Part shown: one piece after another, positions 42,419 through 51,494 of the stretch
How positions within the stretch are numbered: the first letter of the stretch is position 1
Layout: each line of letters begins with the position of its first letter
NCBI RefSeq assembly: GCF_044904675.1
Contig: NZ_JADIKJ010000002.1
Location: 186,001 to 250,000 of the forward strand
Length of the DNA stretch: 64,000 nucleotides
Source: Dyella_B jejuensis
GTDB taxonomy: Bacteria; Pseudomonadota; Gammaproteobacteria; Xanthomonadales; Rhodanobacteraceae
Direction: 5' to 3'
Notes under the pieces: model-generated
The model's input: only the letters and a program-made list of their open reading frames with translations
The model's database searches: none
What the model was told of the DNA's origin: nothing
Translations under genes and position numbers: made by a program

Positions 42419-43780
42419 ATGCGATCTATCTCTTATGTTGCCCTCGCCCTGGCGATGGCACTTCCCTGCGCGGCGGCGTATGCGGATAACGGCACTATCC
42501 TGTTCACCCGAGCGGTGAATGGCAGCTACAACGGTGTATCCACCCAGGTCGGCGCGGGGCTCTTTCTCATTCACGACAATGGCACGAGCTTTCGGCAGCT
42601 CACGCCATTGATTGCCAATTCCTATTACCTGCCTAGCGGAGTGGCCTATTATCAGGAAGGGCCTGCCATCGGCACCGGTACCTGGCTGACGAAAAACTTT
42701 TCGCCGGACGGCCAATACATCCAGTACTTCGCCGGCCACTCGTCCAACCCTGCGCCTGGCGGCCCCTATCCTGGGAAGTATTACGTCGCGGATTTGCTGA
42801 CCGGCGCCACGCATCCGCTTTTTACCGGAACCAATGACAACGACCCGCCAGGTTATGGCTACCTCGCCTGGGGTCCAGCGGGCAGCAATGACATTGCGTA
42901 CACCAATTCGACCAGCGAAATACCGACTTCGCCGCCTTGCGTGAAGCTCATGCATCCGGATGGGAGCGATCAACATACGCTGTGGTGCGCGCCGGCGACC
43001 ATCACTATTGTGCAGGGCTCGGTTCCCACCCTGGCCGTCAGCCAGATTCGCTGGGCGGGCAATGGCAAGAGTCTGCTTGCCTATGTCTCCTATCAGCCGG
43101 TACCGCTTGCCGTGCCCAAGAAACCTGCTACGACTCCCGCGGTGGGAGGCACCGGCTTTGTGGCGCTTTATGCCGTCAACGTGCAGACCGGCGCGGCCAC
43201 GCTGGTCGCTCCGGACGTTCCGGATCCCGCGTTCGGCGATATTTCGTATGACGGCAACGTGGTGCTGTACCAGCAGCAGGATTTGTTTCATTGCGGCGAT
43301 GACGATCTCGAGTCCACGGGCCAAAGCCTGTGCGTCAAGAATCTCACCACCGGCAAGGTGACCTCGGTGTTTCCGCAAGAGCAGTGGTACATACAGGGCG
43401 ATGGCGTCTGGTGGGGACAGCATTGGTATCCGCAGGCGCTGCTATCGCCGGATGGATCGAAGGTGGCGGTCACCATGGAGGCCCAGGATTCTCCGGTCGC
43501 CCAGGGAGACCTCTACATCGTCAACACCGACGGCAGTGGCGTTTCCCGCCAATTGACCACCCGCCCCGCCAGCGCGCCCGCCAGCGAGGGGTTGGCATGG
43601 ATACCGGTCGCCTGGTCGCCCGACGGCCACCAACTGCTGGTCAACAATGTCAGCCTTACCGGCAGCGGCCAAAAACCGTCCAAATCCAGCGAAGTGCATA
43701 TCATTGCTTTAAGCAATGGCAAGGATTGGGACGTCACCCATGGCTATGCGGTCGACTGGCTTAAGGAACCCTGCCTGTAG
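42419..43780 (+). CDS. Secreted TolB-like/PD40 beta-propeller protein
   Basis: A 453-aa protein with a clear signal peptide (MRSISYVALALAMALPCAAAYA). At least three PD40-type motifs of the form SPDG are seen: NFSPDGQYIQYF, LLSPDGSKVAVTM and AWSPDGHQLLVNN, which suggest a six- or seven-bladed propeller like TolB, though no N-terminal TolB domain is present. Several cysteines could form disulfides. An AGGAGG-like GGAGG site precedes the ATG. It is opposite in direction to the jet genes around it and has no evident link to plasmid defence. Function unknown. Confidence 0.8.
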   Translation: MRSISYVALALAMALPCAAAYADNGTILFTRAVNGSYNGVSTQVGAGLFLIHDNGTSFRQLTPLIANSYYLPSGVAYYQEGPAIGTGTWLTKNFSPDGQYIQYFAGHSSNPAPGGPYPGKYYVADLLTGATHPLFTGTNDNDPPGYGYLAWGPAGSNDIAYTNSTSEIPTSPPCVKLMHPDGSDQHTLWCAPATITIVQGSVPTLAVSQIRWAGNGKSLLAYVSYQPVPLAVPKKPATTPAVGGTGFVALYAVNVQTGAATLVAPDVPDPAFGDISYDGNVVLYQQQDLFHCGDDDLESTGQSLCVKNLTTGKVTSVFPQEQWYIQGDGVWWGQHWYPQALLSPDGSKVAVTMEAQDSPVAQGDLYIVNTDGSGVSRQLTTRPASAPASEGLAWIPVAWSPDGHQLLVNNVSLTGSGQKPSKSSEVHIIALSNGKDWDVTHGYAVDWLKEPCL

Positions 43781-43830
43781 ACGAAGCTCGTCGAGCCAAT
43801 TTAAGGGCGCCAGGGTCGCTTGTCGTGGCC

Positions 43831-43860
43831 AACCCCGTGTTTTTGGACACGGGGTTTGTG
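43831..43860. terminator. Terminator after the beta-propeller gene
   Basis: AACCCCGTGT and ACACGGGGTT form a perfect ten-pair stem with a six-base loop (TTTTGG), followed by TTT. It ends the plus-strand gene before jetA, which converges from the other side. Confidence 0.75.
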
Positions 43861-44008
43861 GTTGAAAAGGCACAAGACCACAGCAAGCTTGCGCACGAGC
43901 TCTTATAACTCACCAAATTGATTCGCTTCGTTATGCTGCAAACCGTAGCCGGCCAACGTGCGCAGTCAAGGTGGATGGGTTGCTCACGCGAGCGATGCAA
44001 CAGCACAG

Positions 44009-45478
44009 CTAAGCAAGCTCATCTCGCTTCTCTTTCAGGAACCACACGAGCGGAATGCGGGCATGGCGTTCGTTGCTATCGTTGCCACGCCAGCTGATGG
44101 CTTCATGCTCGCCATCGGCGATCACGCCATGGCGGGTCGCCAACGACAGATAGCCGATGATGCTGCCCAGTCCTTGCTCGGCTGGCCGACGGGCAAGCAC
44201 GCCGCCGATGGAAAGCTGCTCATGTTGCGCCAGCAGTTCGTGCAGGTCGCGACGCAGGCTGCGGTAGTTGATTTCCGATTGCGCCACCAGTTCGCCCACG
44301 CTGTCGAGCGAGATCATGGCGCCATCGCTGCGTGCGATGCTGCCATCCACGCGGGCATGGCGCGGGTCGTGCAGGCGCCACTGCGACAGCGAACGCAGAC
44401 GACTGGTGGTGAGCTGCAAGGTATAAGGCGTGCGCTGGCGAGCCTGTACCGAATCACGCAATTGCAGCGCTTCGGCCTGCGCTTGCTTGAGCAACTGGTT
44501 CAAGCGGCGCTGCTCGAGATAGCCGCGGCTTTGCACGAAGCCACGCAGGCTTCTGGCAAAATGTTGCAATACATCGTGCACCTGGCCGCCGCGCTCCAGC
44601 ATCACGCCGGTGAGACCGCGCAGGAACTGACGCTCGTGGCGTTGAAGCTTGCGGGCGAAGCCTCGCGCCAGCACCGTTTCGAGCGCCGCGTCCAGCTGCG
44701 CACTTTGTTCGACATCGTTGAGCAGGTTCCAGAATGCATTGAAACTGCGCCCGGCCTCGCTGTCGCCGATCAGGTCGACACCCTGGAACAAGCGGTCGAG
44801 GATATCGCCGCGCTCGCCTTCGTCATCGATGATCCGTTCGCGGAACTCACGATTAAGTTGTTCGAAATCGTCACGCACGCGGCGGAAATCTTCCGCGAGG
44901 TCGTCGGCCAGCTGGATGATCTCGCGCGTGCGTTCAAGCGCGCGCTTGCCATCCAGCGCCGCCAGCTTGCCCGCGGACGCGCGGGCGATTTCCGCGTCGA
45001 TGCGCTCACGCTCCGCATACAGCGCGCTGAGCCGGGCGGCGGGATCGGTCTCGGTCTGTTCGGCCAGTTGTACGAGCTGCTGGATGACCAGCGATAGCCG
45101 GCTTTCGGTCGCGGCGCTGCGCGATGCTTCGAGGCTGGCGATAAAGCGGATGGCCTGGATGGCCTGGGCGGAAAGTTCGTATTCCTCCTCGCTGGCACCT
45201 TCGGGCAGACGTCGCTCAAGATAGCCCTGCGCCAGCCAATGGGCGATATAAGCCTGCGCAGTCCGCGGCAGCTCGCGCGGCAAGTCGGAGGCATTGATGG
45301 CATCCAGGTGATGCTGCAAGCGCTCATGCAGGATGGAATCCGGCAGGCGCCGCTCGCTATCCAGCAACAGGGTTTGCAACAGACCGATCAGTTCGGGGGC
45401 GTGGTCGGCGGCGAGCAGACGCCAAAGCGGCTGATCACGCAGGCGTCGATAGCCGGCGATTCGCGCTTGCAACTTCAT
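44009..45478 (-). CDS. jetA: Wadjet type I component JetA (DUF3375)
   Basis: A 489-aa MukF/kleisin-like subunit. The N-terminus MKLQARIAGYRRLRDQPLWR and the helical middle with long charged segments match DUF3375. AGGAGG lies nine bases upstream of the ATG. The last codons, LKEKRDELA then TAG, overlap a small ATGAGCTTGCTT that resembles the start of jetB, so this end also carries the old junction. The insertion downstream separates it from jetB, C and D, which now may need another promoter or read-through. The gene itself looks complete. Confidence 0.88.
   Translation of the reverse strand: MKLQARIAGYRRLRDQPLWRLLAADHAPELIGLLQTLLLDSERRLPDSILHERLQHHLDAINASDLPRELPRTAQAYIAHWLAQGYLERRLPEGASEEEYELSAQAIQAIRFIASLEASRSAATESRLSLVIQQLVQLAEQTETDPAARLSALYAERERIDAEIARASAGKLAALDGKRALERTREIIQLADDLAEDFRRVRDDFEQLNREFRERIIDDEGERGDILDRLFQGVDLIGDSEAGRSFNAFWNLLNDVEQSAQLDAALETVLARGFARKLQRHERQFLRGLTGVMLERGGQVHDVLQHFARSLRGFVQSRGYLEQRRLNQLLKQAQAEALQLRDSVQARQRTPYTLQLTTSRLRSLSQWRLHDPRHARVDGSIARSDGAMISLDSVGELVAQSEINYRSLRRDLHELLAQHEQLSIGGVLARRPAEQGLGSIIGYLSLATRHGVIADGEHEAISWRGNDSNERHARIPLVWFLKEKRDELA
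44011..44037. repeat. Duplicated jetA/jetB junction, copy at jetA
   Basis: Twenty-seven bases matching 41896-41922 at 23 positions. On the minus strand this copy holds the last codons of jetA and an aborted jetB-like start. Confidence 0.8.
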
Positions 45479-45657
45479 CCGGCTGACCTCCTCTTCCTTC
45501 TGCGGGGAAGGCTGGGATGAGGGACCGCACTCGCCCTGACCTCGGTCATTCGCCTCAAACCAACTTCCTTAGCTCTATCGCAAAGCCGCATCAATCATCT
45601 CGTCCGCAAACTGCCCCTTACTCCAACCTCGCCCTACGTGCAGAGGGCGCAGGAAGC

Positions 45658-46728
45658 TTACGGTTCGCCGCGCAGGCGCACGTCACCCGGCAACATGTCG
45701 GTGCGGCCTTCCTGGGCAACGCGCTGCGCTTCAAAGAAGCGCTGCACTTGCTGGCATACCGCCAGGGTATTTTCGCGTGCGATCGCCGAGACCAGGAACC
45801 ACGGCTGCGTCCAGCCCAGGCGCTTGACCACCTCTTCGGCGACCGCCTGACGCTCGTCTTCGGGCAGCACGTCGGCCTTGTTCATGACCAGCCAGCGCGG
45901 GCGCTGCAGCAGCTCGGGATCGAATTTCTCCAGTTCCTGCTCGATCGCGTGCACCTGTTCGACTACGTCGGAACCGTCGATCGGCGCGATATCCACCAAA
46001 TGCAGCAACAAGCGCGTGCGCGCCACATGACGCAGGAACTGGATACCCAGGCCGGCGCCTTCGGCAGCGCCTTCGATCAAGCCCGGAATATCGGCAATCA
46101 CGAAACTCTGGTCGGTACCGAGGCTGACCACGCCCAGGTTCGGATGCAGGGTGGTGAACGGATAATCCGCCACGCGCGGCGTGGCAGCGGAAACGGCTCG
46201 AATGAAAGTGGACTTGCCCGCATTGGGAAAGCCGAGCAATCCGACGTCGGCCAGCAGCTTCAATTCCAGCTTCAGTTCGCGTACTTCGCCGGGCGTGCCG
46301 GGCGTGGATTTGCGCGGGGCGCGGTTCACCGAACTCTTGAAATGGATATTGCCCAGGCCTCCCTTGCCGCCCTGGGCTACCAGCAGGCGCTGGCCGTGCG
46401 CGGTAAGGTCGCCGATGATTTCGTCGGTATCCACGTTGGTGATGACCGTGCCGACCGGCACGCGGATCGTAGCGTCCTCGCCACCCTTGCCGTACATGTC
46501 GCTGCCCATGCCGTTCTGGCCGCGGTGTGCCTTGAAGCTGCGCTGGTGACGGAAATCGATCAGCGTATTGAGGCCCTCGTCGGCAATCAGCCAGACCGAG
46601 CCACCGGTGCCGCCATCGCCGCCGTCCGGACCGCCGAACGGGATGAATTTCTCGCGACGGAAGCTGATGCAGCCGTTGCCACCGTCGCCGGCGTGAACTT
46701 TGATGATCGCTTCGTCGACGAATTTCAT
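45658..46728 (-). CDS. obgE: Obg-family GTPase ObgE
   Basis: Ribosome-associated GTPase for 50S assembly, 356 aa. The glycine-rich Obg domain (about 1-158) begins MKFVDEAIIKVHAGDGGNGC, and the G domain has G1 GFPNAGKSTF, G3 DIPGLIEGA and G4 NKAD. It follows rplU and rpmA in the standard order and precedes the jet operon on the same strand. The 179 bases between it and jetA hold only a degenerate hairpin of the 162-bp repeat family. Confidence 0.97.
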   Translation of the reverse strand: MKFVDEAIIKVHAGDGGNGCISFRREKFIPFGGPDGGDGGTGGSVWLIADEGLNTLIDFRHQRSFKAHRGQNGMGSDMYGKGGEDATIRVPVGTVITNVDTDEIIGDLTAHGQRLLVAQGGKGGLGNIHFKSSVNRAPRKSTPGTPGEVRELKLELKLLADVGLLGFPNAGKSTFIRAVSAATPRVADYPFTTLHPNLGVVSLGTDQSFVIADIPGLIEGAAEGAGLGIQFLRHVARTRLLLHLVDIAPIDGSDVVEQVHAIEQELEKFDPELLQRPRWLVMNKADVLPEDERQAVAEEVVKRLGWTQPWFLVSAIARENTLAVCQQVQRFFEAQRVAQEGRTDMLPGDVRLRGEP

Positions 46729-46830
46729 GAACTAGAACCAGGAGTGAGTGGCAAACAGGGAGGAACGGATAAAGCGCATGCCGCAGGCATCATATCGGGA
46801 AGCCGGGCACGTGCCCGTTTTCCTGTTCCC

Positions 46831-46863
46831 CAGAAAAGCAAAGGCCCCGCCAAGGCGGGGCCT
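46831..46863 (-). terminator. Terminator or attenuator after rpmA
   Basis: AGGCCCCGCC (46842-46851) and GGCGGGGCCT (46854-46863) are perfect complements. Read on the minus strand the stem is followed by a T-rich TTTGCTTTTC, so it ends part of the rplU-rpmA transcript before obgE. Confidence 0.85.
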
Positions 46864-46884
46864 GCGCTGCAACATCGGGGGCAA

Positions 46885-47142
46885 TCAGCCTTTGACGACG
46901 TTGACGAACTTGCGGTTGTTCTCGCCGCGGGTCTTGAACTCGACGGTGCCGTCGACCAGCGCGAACAAGGTGTGGTCACGGCCCAGGCCCACGCCGGTAC
47001 CGGCATGGAACTTGGTGCCGCGCTGACGCACGATGATGTTGCCGGCTTCGATGGCCTGGCCACCGTACACCTTGACGCCGAGGTATTTCGGGTTCGAATC
47101 GCGACCGTTGCGGGATGAACCTACGCCTTTTTTATGTGCCAT
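46885..47142 (-). CDS. rpmA: 50S ribosomal protein L27
   Basis: An 85-aa ribosomal protein at the peptidyl transferase centre. The N-terminus MAHKKGVGSSRNGRDSNPKY and the segment VRQRGTKFHAGTGVGLG are diagnostic. It lies 19 bases after rplU in the usual pair, with a terminator downstream. Full length, no unusual features. Confidence 0.98.
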   Translation of the reverse strand: MAHKKGVGSSRNGRDSNPKYLGVKVYGGQAIEAGNIIVRQRGTKFHAGTGVGLGRDHTLFALVDGTVEFKTRGENNRKFVNVVKG

Positions 47143-47161
47143 GACTCTCTACTCCGGCTGA

Positions 47162-47476
47162 TCAGGCGTTGATGCCCGTGATCTCGACTTCGGTGAAATG
47201 CTGACGATGTCCCTGCTGCTTCTTGTGGTGCTTGCGGCGGCGGAACTTGATGATGCGGACCTTATCGGCGCGGCCGTGCTTGCGGACGGTGGCGCTGACG
47301 GTGGCGCCGGCCACGGTCGGGGCACCGACGGTGATCGTCTCGCCGGCGCCGACCAGCAGCACCTGGTCGAAATTCACGCTGGCGCCCTCTTCGGCGTTCA
47401 GCAGCTCCACGCGCAGGACATCGCCCTGCTGGACGCGGTACTGCTTGCCACCGGTCTTGATGACTGCATAACTCAT
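47162..47476 (-). CDS. rplU: 50S ribosomal protein L21
   Basis: A 104-aa ribosomal protein. MSYAVIKTGGKQYRVQQGD at the start and FRRRKHHKKQQGHRQHFTEV at the end are typical of L21. It is the first gene of rplU-rpmA-obgE and is preceded by a near-consensus promoter at 47544-47573. Confidence 0.98.
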   Translation of the reverse strand: MSYAVIKTGGKQYRVQQGDVLRVELLNAEEGASVNFDQVLLVGAGETITVGAPTVAGATVSATVRKHGRADKVRIIKFRRRKHHKKQQGHRQHFTEVEITGINA

Positions 47477-47543
47477 GGGAATGGCCCTTCTGTCGTTATT
47501 CTCTTGGGTTCGCCGCGACCGATTCCGGCGCAGCGAACTAGGG

Positions 47544-47573
47544 ATTATAGCGATTGGGCGCTTTTGTGGTCAA
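47544..47573 (-). promoter_or_regulatory. rplU promoter
   Basis: On the minus strand TTGACC (47573-47568), an 18-base spacer and TATAAT (47549-47544), a near-consensus sigma70 promoter about 67 bases upstream of rplU. Confidence 0.88.
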
Positions 47574-47606
47574 CAACTGACCAGCCCGTCCGGCATGCGG
47601 GACTGC

Positions 47607-48119
47607 TTATTGGCCCTGGCCATCTTCCGGCGCCGGCGTGCTGTCCGCCGCGGTGCCCGGGCAGCGCCCCTGGGCATCCAGCTTGCCGCCCTTTTGCAGG
47701 GCCGCGAACATGTCCGCGGTGCGCTGACGCCCCCATTGCTGGCCGCTCTGGGCAGCTTCCGCCATGGTCGCCGGCATCTGGCTCACCAGTTTCTGCCCCA
47801 GCGGAGATTTATAGAACTTGATCAGGCCCTGCACTTCCTCGGCCGAAAAATGGTGCTGGTAAGCCGGGATCATGGCCGTGGTCAGCTGTTCCACGCCGGT
47901 CTTGTCGATATAGGTTTGCCAATAGCTGGCCGGCACGCAGGGCAACTGCTGGCTCATCATCGCCGCCATCTGGTTGTTCATGACCGTGAACTGGGCCGGC
48001 ACATCCATCACCTGCATCAATTCCCGTACCTGTGCCTCGCTCGGCTGCGCCGCCAGGGCCGAACCGGTCGCCATCACCATGCACAGACCCGCGCCTGCCG
48101 CCCATTTGCCAACTGTCAT
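47607..48119 (-). CDS. DUF2059 domain-containing secreted protein
   Basis: A 170-aa exported protein. A signal peptide ends near ALAAQ, and the mature part has the DUF2059 pattern EVQGLIKFYKSPLGQKLVSQMP in outline, with a helical fold of unknown role. The ATG at 48119 places the signal peptide at the N-terminus; a longer upstream frame reads into the neighbouring repeat element. It precedes rplU in the same direction, but the strong rplU promoter makes the two independent. Confidence 0.85.
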   Translation of the reverse strand: MTVGKWAAGAGLCMVMATGSALAAQPSEAQVRELMQVMDVPAQFTVMNNQMAAMMSQQLPCVPASYWQTYIDKTGVEQLTTAMIPAYQHHFSAEEVQGLIKFYKSPLGQKLVSQMPATMAEAAQSGQQWGRQRTADMFAALQKGGKLDAQGRCPGTAADSTPAPEDGQGQ

Positions 48120-48186
48120 GTCGTGCCCTCTTGCGTTGCGGAACCGGGAAATAGCAGCCGAGCATATTCGGCTCGCCATCCCGCTG

Positions 48187-48429
48187 CCAGGGATGTTCTG
48201 ATCAATGCTACGTAGGCGTCACCAGCTCTGTCTGTTCGCAGACCATAGGTTCGTCGGCGCACGCGGAGAGGGTACATGGATGTACTCGGCTTTGAGGAGC
48301 GAGGAAAGCAGACTGGCCGTCTGTCGAGACGACGGGCCGCAGGGATGCGGACAGACAGAGCTGGCCCCAACATATTGAATTTAAAGCGATGGGGTGATGC
48401 CTGCGTAGCATGGATCAGAGCATCCCTGG
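48187..48429. repeat. Palindromic MITE-like element (243 bp)
   Basis: The ends are long imperfect inverted repeats. The first about 36 bases (48187-48222) match the reverse complement of 48394-48429 at all but four positions, and a second nested pair, 48222-48240 and 48346-48364, matches at 18 of 19. The interior holds further hairpins, for example GTACAT-GG-ATGTAC near 48270. No protein gene is credible inside. It occupies most of the 477-base gap between the DUF2059 gene and uvrA. Confidence 0.75.
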
Positions 48430-48596
48430 GCCTGCTCGCACTATTGGCGCAGTCCGCGCCAGCCTTAGTGTGAACAGCCCCAGTCAGCACCAGAACGCGC
48501 CTGCTGACATAACGTTGTCAGCAGGTTTCCGCGCAGCTGACGCGGCCTGCATAGGCCAGCTTGTTATAGTGCCCGATTCCCCAATATTCCGGCGTG

Positions 48597-51494
48597 ATGG
48601 ACACCATACGCATCCGCGGCGCTCGCACGCACAATCTCAAGAATATCGACCTGGACCTGCCCCGCGATCGCCTGATCGTGATCACCGGCTTGTCCGGCTC
48701 GGGCAAGTCGTCGCTGGCCTTCGACACGATCTATGCCGAAGGGCAGCGGCGCTACGTCGAGTCGCTGTCGGCCTATGCGCGGCAGTTCCTGTCGATGATG
48801 GAGAAGCCGGACGTCGATCATATCGAGGGCCTGTCGCCGGCGATTTCGATCGAGCAGAAGTCGACCTCGCACAACCCGCGCTCCACCGTGGGCACCATCA
48901 CCGAGGTCTACGACTACCTGCGCCTGCTGTATGCCCGCGTCGGCACTCCGCGCTGCCCCGACCACGGCATTCCGCTGGAAGCGCAGACGGTCAGCCAGAT
49001 GGTCGACAGCACCCTGGCCATGGATGCGGACAAGCGCTTCATGCTGCTGGCACCGGTGATCCGCGAACGCAAGGGCGAACACGTGCAGGTGTTCGAACAG
49101 CTGCGCGCCCAAGGCTTCGTGCGCGCCCGCGTGGACGGCGCGGTCTACGACCTCGATGCCGTGCCTCCGCTCACCTTGCGCCAGAAACACACCATCGAGG
49201 CGGTGATCGACCGCTTCCGACCGCGTGAAGACATCAAGCAGCGCCTGGCCGAATCGTTCGAGACCGCGCTGCGCCTGGGCGATGGCCTGGTGATCGTGGT
49301 CGATATGGACGATCCCAAGGCGAACGAGCAGCTGTTCTCCTCGCGCTACTCCTGTCCGGTCTGCGATTACTCGCTGCCGGAACTGGAGCCGCGCCTGTTC
49401 TCGTTCAACTCGCCCGTGGGCGCCTGCCCCGGCTGCGATGGCCTGGGGGTCACGCAGGTGTTCTCGCCCGAGCGCGTGGTCGGCCACCCGGAGCTGTCGC
49501 TGGCCGGCGGCGCGGTGCGCGGCTGGGACCGCCGCAATGCGCATTACTTCCAGTTGATCCTGTCGCTGGCCAAGCATTATGGCTTCGACGTCGATACGCC
49601 ATGGCAAAAGTTGCCCGGCGCCGTGCAGCAAGCGGTGCTGCATGGCAGCGGCAAGGAAAAGATCGCCTTCCGCTACCTGACCGAGCGGGGCGGCAAGGTG
49701 ACGCGCGAGCATGCCTTCGAAGGCATCCTGCCGAACCTGGAGCGGCGCTACAAGGAAACCGAATCGTCGGCAGTGCGCGAGGAGCTGGCCAAGTACATCA
49801 GCGATCATCCGTGCCCTGAATGCGGCGGCCAGCGGCTCAACCGCTCCGCGCGCAACGTGTTCGTCGCCGACCAGGCGCTGCCGCTGCTTACCGCGCGCTC
49901 CATCGACGATGCGCTGGATTTCTTCGATCAGCTCAAGCTCACCGGCTGGCGTGGCGAGATCGCGGTGAAGATCGTCAAGGAAATCCGCGAACGCCTGAGC
50001 TTCCTCAACGACGTGGGTCTGAATTACCTCACGCTCGACCGCCAGGCCGATACGCTGTCGGGTGGCGAGGCGCAGCGCATCCGCCTCGCCTCGCAGATCG
50101 GCGCCGGCCTGGTCGGCGTGATGTACGTGCTGGACGAACCCTCGATCGGCCTGCACCAGCGCGACAATGAACGCCTGCTCGGCACGCTTACGCGCCTGCG
50201 CGATCTCGGCAATACGGTCATCGTGGTGGAGCACGACGAGGATGCGATCCGCGCCGCCGACCATGTGCTGGATATCGGCCCGGGCGCCGGCGTGCATGGC
50301 GGTGAAGTGGTCGCGCAGGGCACCTTGAAGGATATCCTTGCCGCGCCGCGCTCGCTTACCGGCCAGTATCTTTCCGGCAAGCGCGGGATCGAAGTACCCG
50401 CCGAGCGCCGCGAGCAGCTCGACAAGGATTCGTGGCTGTACCTGAAGGGAGCCAGCGGTAACAACCTCAAGCAGGTCGACCTGGCGATTCCGGCAGGGCT
50501 CTTTACCTGCGTGACCGGCGTATCGGGTTCGGGCAAGTCCACGCTGGTCAACGACACGCTGTTCGCGCTGGCCGCGGCGGAATTGAACGGTTCCAGCATC
50601 CAGCCGGCACCGTACCGGTCGGTGGAAGGCCTGGAACTGTTCGACAAGGTGGTCGATATCGACCAATCGCCGATCGGGCGCACGCCGCGCTCCAATCCCG
50701 CCACCTACACCGGCCTGTTCACGCCGCTGCGCGAATTGTTCGCGCAGGTGCCCGAGGCGCGTTCGCGCGGCTACACGCCGGGCCGTTTCAGCTTCAACGT
50801 GCGCGGCGGACGCTGCGAGGCCTGCGAAGGCGACGGCATGATCAAGGTGGAAATGCACTTCCTGCCGGACGTATACGTGCCCTGCGACGTCTGCCACGGC
50901 AAGCGCTACAACCGCGAGACGCTGGAGATCCTGTACAAGGGCCACACCATCGCCGACGTGCTCGGCATGACCGTGGAAGATGCCACCAGGCTGTTCGAAA
51001 ACGTGCCGGTGATCGCACGCAAGCTCGACACCTTGCGCGCCGTGGGCCTCGATTACATCAAGCTCGGCCAGAGCGCGACCACGCTGTCCGGTGGCGAGGC
51101 GCAGCGCGTCAAGCTGTCCAAGGAGCTGTCCAAGCGCGACACAGGCCGCACCTTGTACATCCTGGACGAACCCACCACCGGCCTGCACTTCCACGATATC
51201 GAGCAACTGCTCGACGTGCTGCACCAACTGGTTGACCAGGGCAATACGGTGGTGGTGATCGAACATAACCTCGATGTGATCAAGACCGCCGACTGGATTG
51301 TCGACCTCGGCCCGGAGGGCGGCGCGGGCGGCGGACGCATCCTGGTGACCGGCACGCCGGAAACCGTGGCGGCAACGCCGGGTTCGCATACCGGCCGCTT
51401 CCTGGCTTCGCATTTGAAACCGCTCAAGCCGGCGCGTGCGAAAACCGAAAGCGGCAACGGCAAAGCCAAACAGAAACGCAAGGTTGCTTCATGA
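48597..51494 (+). CDS. uvrA: Excinuclease ABC subunit A
   Basis: DNA damage sensor of nucleotide excision repair, 965 aa. Two ABC ATPase modules are seen, with Walker A TGLSGSGKSSLAFDT near residue 31 and TGVSGSGKSTLVNDT near 640, two ABC signatures of the form LSGGEAQRI/V, and zinc fingers CPVCDYSLPE...CPGCDG and CEACEGDG...CDVCHG. ATG 48597 is preceded by an in-frame GTG at 48594, so the start is uncertain by one codon. A 949-codon frame on the opposite strand is a shadow. It overlaps the thioesterase by four bases. Confidence 0.97.
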   Translation: MDTIRIRGARTHNLKNIDLDLPRDRLIVITGLSGSGKSSLAFDTIYAEGQRRYVESLSAYARQFLSMMEKPDVDHIEGLSPAISIEQKSTSHNPRSTVGTITEVYDYLRLLYARVGTPRCPDHGIPLEAQTVSQMVDSTLAMDADKRFMLLAPVIRERKGEHVQVFEQLRAQGFVRARVDGAVYDLDAVPPLTLRQKHTIEAVIDRFRPREDIKQRLAESFETALRLGDGLVIVVDMDDPKANEQLFSSRYSCPVCDYSLPELEPRLFSFNSPVGACPGCDGLGVTQVFSPERVVGHPELSLAGGAVRGWDRRNAHYFQLILSLAKHYGFDVDTPWQKLPGAVQQAVLHGSGKEKIAFRYLTERGGKVTREHAFEGILPNLERRYKETESSAVREELAKYISDHPCPECGGQRLNRSARNVFVADQALPLLTARSIDDALDFFDQLKLTGWRGEIAVKIVKEIRERLSFLNDVGLNYLTLDRQADTLSGGEAQRIRLASQIGAGLVGVMYVLDEPSIGLHQRDNERLLGTLTRLRDLGNTVIVVEHDEDAIRAADHVLDIGPGAGVHGGEVVAQGTLKDILAAPRSLTGQYLSGKRGIEVPAERREQLDKDSWLYLKGASGNNLKQVDLAIPAGLFTCVTGVSGSGKSTLVNDTLFALAAAELNGSSIQPAPYRSVEGLELFDKVVDIDQSPIGRTPRSNPATYTGLFTPLRELFAQVPEARSRGYTPGRFSFNVRGGRCEACEGDGMIKVEMHFLPDVYVPCDVCHGKRYNRETLEILYKGHTIADVLGMTVEDATRLFENVPVIARKLDTLRAVGLDYIKLGQSATTLSGGEAQRVKLSKELSKRDTGRTLYILDEPTTGLHFHDIEQLLDVLHQLVDQGNTVVVIEHNLDVIKTADWIVDLGPEGGAGGGRILVTGTPETVAATPGSHTGRFLASHLKPLKPARAKTESGNGKAKQKRKVAS

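Larger units (their letters stand above)
41923..44010. other. Insertion splitting the Wadjet type I operon
   Basis: About 2.1 kb between two copies of the jetA/jetB junction. It contains one plus-strand gene for a secreted beta-propeller protein, a terminator, and 496 bases (41923-42418) before that gene in which nothing is recognised. No transposase, integrase or terminal inverted repeats are seen, so how it arrived is unclear. It interrupts a gene order that is normally contiguous. Confidence 0.65.

Noticed and set aside
41896..44037. Simple transposon with target site duplication between jetA and jetB
   Set aside because: The 27-base copies differ at four positions, are too long for a usual duplication, and there is no transposase or terminal inverted repeat.
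48276..48473. Small plus-strand open frame within the palindromic element
   Set aside because: It arises from the inverted-repeat sequence, lacks a ribosome site and resembles no family.
48564..51413. 949-codon frame on the minus strand opposite uvrA
   Set aside because: A shadow of a high-GC gene; the plus strand has all UvrA motifs and the antisense product is an Arg/His/Gln-rich sequence without family features.
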